NCBI RefSeq assembly: GCF_001307295.1
Contig: NZ_CP012700.1
Location: 2,235,001-2,299,000, forward strand
Reading direction: 5' to 3'
DNA length: 64,000 bases
Origin: Sphingopyxis macrogoltabida
Lineage (GTDB): Bacteria > Pseudomonadota > Alphaproteobacteria > Sphingomonadales > Sphingomonadaceae
Every line of letters begins with the position of its first letter. Within the stretch, counting starts at the first letter, position 1. Below the pieces are notes generated by a model. That model had not been told where the DNA came from. It worked only from the letters and a program-made list of their open reading frames with translations, and searched no databases. A program made the translations under genes and the position numbers. This document shows positions 34,519 through 42,705 of the stretch, piece by piece.

Positions 34519-35799
34519 ATGCGAAAATCGGGATTGGCGACTGCCACAGCAGTCGCGCTGGCGCTTTGGAGTGCAGCCTCGGCGGAGGCCCGCACCACAG
34601 TCATCTATGCCGGGCACGTAATCACCGATGCCGACAAGCCGATGCAGGGGCCCGTGACCGTTACCGTCACCGACGACCGCATCACGTCGATCACGGCCGG
34701 GCGTTCGGAAGCGCCGGCGGGCGCCGAGGTCGTCGATCTCGGCGACAAGACCCTGCTTCCCGGGCTCGTCGACCTCCATGTCCACCTCACCGGCGACCCC
34801 GGCGACGATTATCGCGCGGCGGCGGTCGACCCCGACGAATGGGGCGTGGTCGTCGGCGCGAAGAATGCCGCGATCACGCTGCGCGCGGGTTTCACCACGG
34901 TGCGCGAGGCGGGGTCGGCGCAATATACCGCCTATGCGCTCCGCCGCGGGACCGCGACCGGCTTTATCGAGGGGCCGCGCATCGTCGCAGCGGGCCCGGC
35001 GCTGTCGATCATCGGCGGCCACGGCGACGTCACGGGCTTCCGCGAAGACGTCCATGCCGTGCTCGATCAGGGCTACACCTGCACCGGCGCGCTCGAATGC
35101 GCCGAGAAGGTGCGCAAGGCGTCGCGCGCCGGGGCCGACGTCATCAAGATCACCGCGACCGGCGGCGTCCTGTCGCAACAGGCGCGCGGGCTCGAGGGCC
35201 ATTTCACCAGCGCCGAGCTGCAAAGCATCGCCGATACCGCCCATTCGCTGGGGCTGAAGGTCATGGCGCATGCGCACGGCGCAGGCGGGATCACCGCGTC
35301 GGCCGCCGCGGGCATCGACAGCATCGAGCATGGCACCTTCGCCGACGATCCGACGCTGAGGGTGATGAAGGCCAAGGGCACCTATCTCGTGCCGACGTTG
35401 ATGGCGTTCGAGGGCATAAGGGAACGGCTCGGCAAGGGCATCTATACGCCGACGGTCGAGGACAAGGTCCGCATGACGCTGAACGACGTCGGCAAGGCGG
35501 TTACGCGCGCCAAGGCGCTCGGCGTGCCGATCGCCTTCGGCACCGACGCCGGGGTATTCGAACATGGCCGCAACGGCGGCGAGTTCGAGTTGCTCGTCAA
35601 ATATGGGCTAACCCCGCGCGAGGCGCTGGCAAGCGCGACGACGGTGGCCGCGAAACTGCTGTCGCTCGAAAATGAGATCGGCCGCATTGCCCCCGGCATG
35701 TCGGCCGACATGATCGCGGTCGACGGCGATCCGCTCAGCGACGTGACAACGCTCGAAAAGGTCGACTGGGTGATGGTTCGCGGCCGGATCGCTGGCTGA
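34519..35799 (+). CDS. Secreted amidohydrolase (imidazolonepropionase/prolidase-like)
   Basis: Signal peptide of about 23 residues (ending SAEA), then an amidohydrolase barrel of 426 residues in total. Metal ligands are seen in LPGLVDLHVHLTG, the carboxylated-lysine region GADVIKITATGG, VMAHAHGAGG, IEHGTFAD and FGTDAGV. It resembles periplasmic Xaa-Pro dipeptidase-like members annotated in sphingomonads. RBS AGGGGAGC stands before ATG 34519. Specific substrate unknown. Confidence 0.92.
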   Translation: MRKSGLATATAVALALWSAASAEARTTVIYAGHVITDADKPMQGPVTVTVTDDRITSITAGRSEAPAGAEVVDLGDKTLLPGLVDLHVHLTGDPGDDYRAAAVDPDEWGVVVGAKNAAITLRAGFTTVREAGSAQYTAYALRRGTATGFIEGPRIVAAGPALSIIGGHGDVTGFREDVHAVLDQGYTCTGALECAEKVRKASRAGADVIKITATGGVLSQQARGLEGHFTSAELQSIADTAHSLGLKVMAHAHGAGGITASAAAGIDSIEHGTFADDPTLRVMKAKGTYLVPTLMAFEGIRERLGKGIYTPTVEDKVRMTLNDVGKAVTRAKALGVPIAFGTDAGVFEHGRNGGEFELLVKYGLTPREALASATTVAAKLLSLENEIGRIAPGMSADMIAVDGDPLSDVTTLEKVDWVMVRGRIAG

Positions 35800-35814
35800 C
35801 GGTCACCTTCCCCA

Positions 35815-35848
35815 ATTCGTCATCCCGGCGAGGGCCGGAATGACGAAT
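35815..35848. repeat. Short palindrome between convergent genes
   Basis: ATTCGTCAT and its complement ATGACGAAT enclose a CCGGC/GGCCGG stem. It can fold on both strands and may end transcription from both converging genes. Confidence 0.7.
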
Positions 35849-35869
35849 GGGAAATAATCAGCCGCGATT

Positions 35870-38521
35870 TCAGGCGATGCGCTGGATGCGTGGCGGCTGT
35901 GCCGCCCTCGTTGCCCGGCCCTGCGCGGGACTGATGAGCATTTCGATGTCGACGGCTTCGGTGAACTGCACGCCGACGCGATTGTCGCTCGACCAGCGCG
36001 CCTGCGCGTCGAGCGACAGGTCGGAGCCGAATTCGAGGATGAGGTCGGTACCGGCGGGCACGTTCCACAGCCCCTCGATCAGCGCGCCGCGCGACGATAT
36101 GTTGCGGACGATCGCTTCATATTGATAACCGCCGCTGGTGACCTGGATCGTGCGGAAGGTTGTCCGTCGCGGCTCGCGGGCGCTCTTGTAACCCTTGGCC
36201 TCGACGCGGCCGCCGCCTTCGCCGAGCAGCACGAGAACTTCGCCGAGTTCCATTGGCTTGCCATAAATATAGCCTTGGACATGGCTGCAGCCGAGGCCGC
36301 GGATCAGCGCCAGATCGTCGTGCGTCTCGACCCCCTCGGCGGTCGTCTCCATGTCGAGCGCCGTCGCGAGACCGACGATCGACGAGATGATCGCGGCATT
36401 CATACTGTTCGGGTCGGCGGCACCGAGCACGAAGCTCTGGTCGATCTTGATCTTGTCGAACGGCGCCTTTTTCAGATAGCCGAGCGCCGAATAGCCGGTC
36501 CCGAAATCGTCGAGCGCCAGCCGTACGCCGGTCCGCTTCAGCTTCTGGAACATCGCAAGATTCTCGGGACTTTCGTCGAGGAAGACGCCCTCGGTGATCT
36601 CCAGTTCGAGCTGATCGGGCTGGATGCCCGCCGCCGATACCGCGCTCATGATCGTCGTCGGCAGCTTTTCATTGGCGAATTGTCGCGGCGAGACATTGAC
36701 CGCGACACGGTAGCCCGGCCCGAGCCGGGCAATCGTCGCGCAGGCGGTGCGAATGATCCATTCGCCGATCGGGATGATGAGGTTGGATTCCTCGGCGATC
36801 GGTATGAACTTCGACGGGCTGATCACACCCTCGGGTTCGCGCCGCCAGCGGATGAGTGCCTCGAAGCCCGAAATCCGCTCGGTTCCGACATCGACGATCG
36901 GCTGATAGAGCAACGCCAGCTCGTCTCGCGCGAGCGCGTCGCGCAGCGCATCTTCGATCGCCTTGCGCTCGCTCGCCTGATTGTGCATTGCATCGGCGTA
37001 GAAGCGATAGACGCCGCGCCCGGCGTCCTTGGCGGCATAAAGCGCAAGGTCGGCGTTGCGGACCAGCGCCGAAACGGACACGCCCTGCCCTTCCGACACG
37101 GCAATCCCGATCGACGAGCCGATCCGGACCTGCTCGCCCTCGATGGCGAAGGGCTTGGCAAGGCTGAGGATGATCGCGTTGGCGATGCCCGCGAGCTTTT
37201 CGGGCTGGGTGAGCTGCGGCAACACGATCTGGAACTCGTCGCCGCCAAGGCGTCCGACCTGTCCCTTGTCGCCGACGATCTGGGTCAGCCGTCCCGCAAC
37301 CTGCTGGAGAAGCTGGTCGCCGACCGGATGCCCCAGCGTGTCGTTGACCGCCTTGAACCGGTCGAGATCCATCATCAGCAGGGCGCACGGCTGCGCCTGC
37401 CCGGCGTGACTGCGCAATGCCCGCTCGAGCAGGTCGGTGATGTGCAGCCGGTTCGCCAGCCCGGTCAGCGTATCGTACCGCGCCAGCTGGTTGATCTCGC
37501 GCTCCGACCTTTTCTTTTCAGTGAGGTCAGTCCCGCTGCCACGGAATCCCTGGAAATTGCCGAGTTCGTTGCTGATCGGATTGCCCGAAATCGACCACCA
37601 ACGCTCTTCGCCCTGCACCGCCGCCTGAACGGTCAATTCGTTAAACGGCGTCCGCGACGAGAGGCTGAAACCCAGCGTGCGCTCTTCGCTCTCGTCATTT
37701 CCGATTCGCTTGCGAATGATGTCGGTAAAAGGCCGGCCGAGGATGTCGGACAGCGACAGCCCAAGCTTCGCCGCGACGGTCGGCGAAATATAGACGAGTT
37801 GGCCATAGCGATCGGTTTCCCAGAACCAGCCGCGCCCGGCCCGCTCGAAATCGCGGACAAGGCCCAGCGCGCGCTGCTGGTCGCTGATCGCAAACCGCTG
37901 CGCCCGGGTCGCGCGGCGCTGATGGCGGATATCCTCACGCATCATGACGATCAGCAGGCCCAGAAACACCAGCCCCGCGACAGCGAAGGGCCATGATGCG
38001 ATGCCGACCGCGCCGCCCAGTGCCGTCGCACCGGCAAAGGCAAAGAAGGCGGGGCGCGCAATCGCCACCGCCGACGCCGCGACAAGGATCGACCCGATCT
38101 GGATCGCGGTGAAGGCATCGAAGAAAAAACGGCCGTCGGGAACCGCGATCGCCGCGAACATCGCGACAGCGTTGAGCAACGTGCCCAGTGCGATCAGCGC
38201 CATACTGGCGATCATGACCAGCCGCAGCCGTTCGGGGTGCAGCGCCCGCCCGCCCCGCATCGCCTGCCCGACGACGGTCAGCGCGAGGTCGCAGAGCAGG
38301 CCGATGCCCATCACCAGCCATTGCGACGGCCGGTCGAGGAAGCCGGCGACGCCCGGGACGAAAGCGAAGACGAAGAAGGTCAGCGCGCGGCCGATGAGCA
38401 CATAGTGCCACAGCTGCGCGACACGCATCAGGCGCGTCACGAATTCGGGCGAATCGAGCAGCGATTCGTCCGCGGACGGATCGCTGACGACTGGCCGAAC
38501 AATCTTGCGCTGCGCCCCCAA
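35870..38521 (-). CDS. Membrane GGDEF-EAL-PilZ protein with PAS domain
   Basis: Cyclic-di-GMP signalling protein of 883 residues. Order: membrane region of about five helices (about 35-205), PAS domain (about 225-330), GGDEF domain with intact GRLGGDEFQ, EAL domain with intact GFEALIRWRR and DDFGTGYSALGYLKK, and a C-terminal PilZ domain (about 785-870) with RNISSRG and ARWSSDNRVGVQF. It has catalytic residues for both synthesis and breakdown. Start TTG 38521 has AGGAAGAGG upstream. No target gene is adjacent. Confidence 0.94.
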   Translation of the reverse strand: MGAQRKIVRPVVSDPSADESLLDSPEFVTRLMRVAQLWHYVLIGRALTFFVFAFVPGVAGFLDRPSQWLVMGIGLLCDLALTVVGQAMRGGRALHPERLRLVMIASMALIALGTLLNAVAMFAAIAVPDGRFFFDAFTAIQIGSILVAASAVAIARPAFFAFAGATALGGAVGIASWPFAVAGLVFLGLLIVMMREDIRHQRRATRAQRFAISDQQRALGLVRDFERAGRGWFWETDRYGQLVYISPTVAAKLGLSLSDILGRPFTDIIRKRIGNDESEERTLGFSLSSRTPFNELTVQAAVQGEERWWSISGNPISNELGNFQGFRGSGTDLTEKKRSEREINQLARYDTLTGLANRLHITDLLERALRSHAGQAQPCALLMMDLDRFKAVNDTLGHPVGDQLLQQVAGRLTQIVGDKGQVGRLGGDEFQIVLPQLTQPEKLAGIANAIILSLAKPFAIEGEQVRIGSSIGIAVSEGQGVSVSALVRNADLALYAAKDAGRGVYRFYADAMHNQASERKAIEDALRDALARDELALLYQPIVDVGTERISGFEALIRWRREPEGVISPSKFIPIAEESNLIIPIGEWIIRTACATIARLGPGYRVAVNVSPRQFANEKLPTTIMSAVSAAGIQPDQLELEITEGVFLDESPENLAMFQKLKRTGVRLALDDFGTGYSALGYLKKAPFDKIKIDQSFVLGAADPNSMNAAIISSIVGLATALDMETTAEGVETHDDLALIRGLGCSHVQGYIYGKPMELGEVLVLLGEGGGRVEAKGYKSAREPRRTTFRTIQVTSGGYQYEAIVRNISSRGALIEGLWNVPAGTDLILEFGSDLSLDAQARWSSDNRVGVQFTEAVDIEMLISPAQGRATRAAQPPRIQRIA

Positions 38522-38666
38522 CTGCCCTCTTCCTGCCTATCCGAAGGAGCCCGAAGCTCTGTCGGAAAGGGGTTGCCAAATCCTTATCATCGCAGGCGAA
38601 ATGCGCCGATATTGTACCAAAATGGAAGATGTTCCGTTTCGCTTCGCAACTTGATATAGCATCGGC

Positions 38667-39698
38667 ATGCCCGCCGTCCGCCTCCTGCCGCCCGACCGCT
38701 TCTTCGATCGCGCCGAATGGTCCGCGATCACGACCGCATCGCGCTGGCGCGGTGCCTGGCTTGTCGCGCATGCGTGGATCGTCAGCATTGCCGTTATCGG
38801 ACTTGCCGCATGGACGCAGAACCCGGCGGCCTGGTTGATCGCAGTCATCCTTGTCGGCGGGCGCCAGCTTGGCCTCGCCATCCTGATGCACGATGCCGCG
38901 CACGGACTGCTGCATCCGGACCGCAAAACGAACAATTTCCTCGGCCAGTGGTTGACCGGCGCGGCGGTCGGATCGGACCTGATCGCCTATCGCACTTACC
39001 ACCTCCAGCACCACAAATTCACTCAGCAGCCCGAGGACCCCGACCTTTCGCTGTCGAAACCCTTTCCGACGACGCGGGCAAGCCTGTGGCGCAAGGTGCT
39101 GCGCGACCTGACCGGGCAGACCTTCTTCAAGCAGCGTGCCGCCCAGTTCGGTTTTGCGCTCGTCGGGCTGAAGGCGATGCTCCGCGGCGAGAAGGTCGAA
39201 AAGGGCCGCGCAAGCACCAAGGCCGGCACACCCTTCAACAAACAGTCGGACGACGGCATGACGTCACCGACGGTCGATGTGGCAGGTGCAATGACGGTGA
39301 CGCGCGCGGTCGGCCGCTTCCTGATCGTGCAGGCGGTGCTGCTCGCTGCCTCCCTCGCGCTATACGGCTGGACGCCTTACCTGCTGTGGCTCGCCGGGTT
39401 GGCAACGACGTTCCAGCTTTACCTGCGCATCCGCAATGTCGCCGAACATGCCTGCACGACGACGGGGAGCCAGGACCCCTTCACTCACGCACGGACGACT
39501 CATGCCGGCTGGCTGGCGCGCGCGACGGTCGCGCCCTATTGGGTCAATTATCACGCCGAACATCATCTGTTCATGGGCGTGCCCTGTTACCGCCTGCCCG
39601 CGGTCCATGCGATGCTCGGTGCGCAGGGCAAGCATGAGGCGATGACGATCGCGCCCAATTATCGCGCAGTGCTGCGGCAGGTCACCACGAACGTCTGA
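38667..39698 (+). CDS. Membrane fatty acid desaturase family protein
   Basis: Di-iron desaturase fold of 343 residues. Histidine boxes are HDAAH (near 75), TYHLQHHKFT (near 112) and NYHAEHHLFMGVPCYRLP (near 290), with about four hydrophobic helices. It might act on acyl lipids or carotenoids; specificity is unknown. ATG at 38667. Confidence 0.92.
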   Translation: MPAVRLLPPDRFFDRAEWSAITTASRWRGAWLVAHAWIVSIAVIGLAAWTQNPAAWLIAVILVGGRQLGLAILMHDAAHGLLHPDRKTNNFLGQWLTGAAVGSDLIAYRTYHLQHHKFTQQPEDPDLSLSKPFPTTRASLWRKVLRDLTGQTFFKQRAAQFGFALVGLKAMLRGEKVEKGRASTKAGTPFNKQSDDGMTSPTVDVAGAMTVTRAVGRFLIVQAVLLAASLALYGWTPYLLWLAGLATTFQLYLRIRNVAEHACTTTGSQDPFTHARTTHAGWLARATVAPYWVNYHAEHHLFMGVPCYRLPAVHAMLGAQGKHEAMTIAPNYRAVLRQVTTNV

Positions 39699-39701
39699 GC
39701 C

Positions 39702-40181
39702 CTATTCGCTGACGAAGCGCGCGCCGGCGCGGTCCTTTACCGTTTTCTCGGGGTCAAAGATCATCCCGTTCATCGCGACATAGACCCCCGGCGGCAGCGT
39801 CTGCACCGCGGCGAGCGCAAAGCCGACGTTGAATTCGGCGTCGCTCGCACGCACCGACGCGGGCTGCATCGCCCCCGTCAGCACGATCGACTTGCCCGCG
39901 ATACCGGCGAGCACGCGGCCGGTGACGACCATCGTGTCGGTGCCGTGTGTGACGAGGACATGCGCCGCATCGCTGGCCTCGACCGCGGCGCGGATTGCCG
40001 CGCGATCGACGTCGTCGAGCTCAAGGCTGTCCTTGCGCATCAACTGGGTCACGCGGTGCGCGACATGGACATTGTTTTCGCGCAGCATGTCGGGGATCGC
40101 CGCGGGGCCGATCTGGAACTCGCTGAGCGCGTCGAAATAGACCTTGTCGATCGTGCCGCCGGTAGTGAAGATGTCGATCAT
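39702..40181 (-). CDS. Short asparaginase-domain protein
   Basis: Protein of 159 residues that has the catalytic motifs FTTGGTIDK and VTHGTDTM of type II L-asparaginases but lacks the C-terminal half of the roughly 330-residue enzyme. Single-domain members like this are found in alphaproteobacteria, so it is probably not a broken gene. The ATG overlaps the lysS stop (ATGA), giving coupled translation. Activity has not been shown for this short form. Confidence 0.88.
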   Translation of the reverse strand: MIDIFTTGGTIDKVYFDALSEFQIGPAAIPDMLRENNVHVAHRVTQLMRKDSLELDDVDRAAIRAAVEASDAAHVLVTHGTDTMVVTGRVLAGIAGKSIVLTGAMQPASVRASDAEFNVGFALAAVQTLPPGVYVAMNGMIFDPEKTVKDRAGARFVSE

Positions 40182-41794
40182 GCCAGCGCCTCGGCGATCA
40201 GCCGCCGCGTGTTGGCAATTCCGAACAACGCAATGAAGCTGCCCATGCGCGGCCCTGCGCTCGACCCGAGCAGGGTTTCATAGAGCGCCTTGAACCAATC
40301 GCGCAGGTTTTCAAAGCCATAGGACTCGTTCTTGCCAATCTCGTACACGATATTCTGGATATCGTCTGCCGAGGCATCGGCGGGCAATGCCGCAAGTTTC
40401 GCGTCGAGTTCCGCGAGCGCCGCACCCTCGCCGCCCGCTGGCTTGCGGCGCTGCAGCGTCGGCGCGACATAGTCGCGGTTATACGCCATCGCATTGTCGA
40501 TCAGCCGGTCGAGCTCGGGATAAGCCTGTGCATTCGCGCCCGCGACATATTGGCCGAGATAGCCCCAGATCTGATCCTTCGACGCGTCGGCGCCCATCAC
40601 CCCGACGAGGTTGAGCAGCAGACCGAAGGTCACCGGCAGTTCGGCGGCCGGAACCTGCTCGCCGCGCGCGACATGGACATGGTGCGCGGGGTTGCCGAGG
40701 CGCTTGTCGGCCTCTTGCGCGGGATAATTGCCGCGCATCTGCAGATATTCGTCGACCGCCTTCGGGATCACGCCGATATGAAGCTGCTTCGCCGCCTTGG
40801 GCTCGCGATAGGCGAAAAAGGCCAGGCTTTCCTCGCTGCCATAGTCGAGCCATTGCTCGAGGCTGAGGCCATTGCCCTTCGACTTCGAAATTTTCTCGCC
40901 CTTTTCGTCGAGGAACATTTCGTAGATCAACCCCTCGGGCTTTTGCCCGCCGAGCGCGCGCGCGATCTTGCCCGACTGGATGCCGCTGTCGGTCAGATCC
41001 TTACCGTACATTTCATAATCGACGCCGAGCGCGACCCAGCGCATCGCCCAGTCGACCTTCCATTGCAGCTTGGCGCCGCCGCCGAGGATCGAATGGGTGA
41101 TCGTCTCGCCCTCATCCTCGAACGACACCAGCCCCGCATCGGCATCGACCACGGTCACCGGCACCTGCAGCACGATCCCAGACTTCGGGCTGACTGGCAG
41201 GACCGGCGAATAGGTCGCCGCGCGCTCGGCGCGGAGCGTCGGCAGCATGATGTCGAGAATGTCCTGATTGTGGCGCAGAACATTCTTCAGCGCCTCGTCG
41301 AACGCACCCGAAGTGTAGCGTTCGGTCGAACTGACGAATTCATATTCGAAGCCAAAACGATCGAGAAATTCGCGCAGCATCGCATTGTTATGATGCGCGA
41401 AACTTTCATACTTGCCGAACGGATCGGGGATCGCGGTGAGCGGCTTGCCGAGATATTCGCGCAGCATATCCTGCTGCGGCACATTGTCGGGAACCTTGCG
41501 CAGCCCGTCCATGTCGTCGCTGAACGCGACGAGGCGCGTCGCCGCAGGCACCCCGGATTCATTGGCGGTGATCGTCTCATAGGCGCGGCGAACCATCGTC
41601 GTGCGCAACACTTCATTGAAGGTGCCGATATGCGGCAGGCCCGACGGACCATAGCCGGTCTCGAACAGCACCGGCTCACCGCCGGGCTTGCCCTCTGGAT
41701 AGCGTTTGACCAGCTTGCGCGCTTCCTCGAACGGCCAGGCCTTGGACGTTTGCGCAGGTTCGCGCAGCGAAGGATGAAGGTGCAAGTCAGTCAT
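40178..41794 (-). CDS. lysS: Lysyl-tRNA synthetase, class I
   Basis: Charges tRNA-Lys. This is the class I (Rossmann-fold) enzyme: HIGH-like GPSGLPHIGTFNE near residue 52 and KISKSKGNG near 290. Alphaproteobacteria use this archaeal-type form in place of the class II enzyme. Product 538 residues. Start ATG 41794 (MTDLHLHPS) is chosen; ATG 41806 is four codons upstream. No clear ribosome site for either. Confidence 0.97.
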   Translation of the reverse strand: MTDLHLHPSLREPAQTSKAWPFEEARKLVKRYPEGKPGGEPVLFETGYGPSGLPHIGTFNEVLRTTMVRRAYETITANESGVPAATRLVAFSDDMDGLRKVPDNVPQQDMLREYLGKPLTAIPDPFGKYESFAHHNNAMLREFLDRFGFEYEFVSSTERYTSGAFDEALKNVLRHNQDILDIMLPTLRAERAATYSPVLPVSPKSGIVLQVPVTVVDADAGLVSFEDEGETITHSILGGGAKLQWKVDWAMRWVALGVDYEMYGKDLTDSGIQSGKIARALGGQKPEGLIYEMFLDEKGEKISKSKGNGLSLEQWLDYGSEESLAFFAYREPKAAKQLHIGVIPKAVDEYLQMRGNYPAQEADKRLGNPAHHVHVARGEQVPAAELPVTFGLLLNLVGVMGADASKDQIWGYLGQYVAGANAQAYPELDRLIDNAMAYNRDYVAPTLQRRKPAGGEGAALAELDAKLAALPADASADDIQNIVYEIGKNESYGFENLRDWFKALYETLLGSSAGPRMGSFIALFGIANTRRLIAEALA

Positions 41795-42066
41795 GCCAGC
41801 GCCCATAGCGGGAAGAAGGCGGGATGGGAAGAAGGGCGGAAAACTGCGTAACTTTACACTGGAATAGCCTGTTCGCCATGGGATTGGCGGCGCTTGGAGC
41901 CACAAACGCCCCGCGCGCGCGCAGCGGTTTTCTGTCCTTTGTGGCTTTTGGGATAAACGCCAGTTGCATCGGAATAGCTTGGGCACAGCCGGATAATGTA
42001 GGAAAGACTTGTCGGCAGTTCGCGTGGACGTCGGTTTTGGGGTGGGAAGCGGACGTTCCGCTTACA

Positions 42067-42155
42067 GTGTACCCCGGCGAAAGCCGGGGCCCAGGGCGTC
42101 GGAAAGCAAAGATTGCGCTATGGCGCTCTGGGCCCCGGCTTTCGCCGGGGTACAC
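42067..42155. repeat. Intergenic hairpin repeat, CCCCGGCGAA family, copy B
   Basis: Perfect 28-base inverted arms (42067-42094 and 42128-42155) with the same TACCCCGGCGAA core as 13341-13427. The interval 41807-42282 (476 bases) holds no credible gene; the two-strand frames there have poor codon use. It contains this palindrome, the lysS leader and the PilZ leader. Confidence 0.88.
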
Positions 42156-42282
42156 AGCATTGATGGCAAAAACCGGTCGTTTCCTGCCGATCGCGGTCGA
42201 TATTCAAAACGAGCCACACCGGCCGAACTGCGACGCCATCATGGTTACCCGAAATTTACCATCTTCGCCGTAGCAAGGGGCC

Positions 42283-42651
42283 ATGCCGTTTCCGCCCCCA
42301 CCCCGCGCCCGCCGCCATGCCCGCACCGCCGTCGCCATCGACGTCACCGTCAATGGCGTCCTCAACCATGTCGAAGGCTGCATCCGCGACCTGTCGGAAG
42401 GGGGCGCACGGATCGACGGCGCGAGCCTGCCCGAGCGGACGCGCTGCGAAATCCATTATGCGGGGCAGACGGTCTATGCCGTCGTCATGTGGTCGGAATT
42501 CGACCGCATGGGCGTGCGGTTCCCCTATGAACTGACCAGCGGCCCGCTGTACAATGCGCTCGAACGCGCGCGCGGGCCGGCGGCCTTGCCGCCGGGACAG
42601 GTCTTCCTCAACAATCGACAGGCCAGCTTCGGGCGTCGCGGATTGAGCTGA
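42283..42651 (+). CDS. PilZ domain protein
   Basis: Protein of 122 residues with the PilZ pattern: RARRHARTAVAIDV (RxxxR) and IRDLSEGGARI (D/NxSxxG), then VMWSEFDRMGVRF. PilZ domains bind c-di-GMP, linking it in theme to the GGDEF-EAL-PilZ protein at 35870-38521. Effector partner unknown. Confidence 0.92.
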   Translation: MPFPPPPRARRHARTAVAIDVTVNGVLNHVEGCIRDLSEGGARIDGASLPERTRCEIHYAGQTVYAVVMWSEFDRMGVRFPYELTSGPLYNALERARGPAALPPGQVFLNNRQASFGRRGLS

Positions 42652-42705
42652 ACCTTTCGTCGCGGCACGCTTGCCGCGTTCGCCTTTTGTCCCTAGCTTG
42701 GTGCG

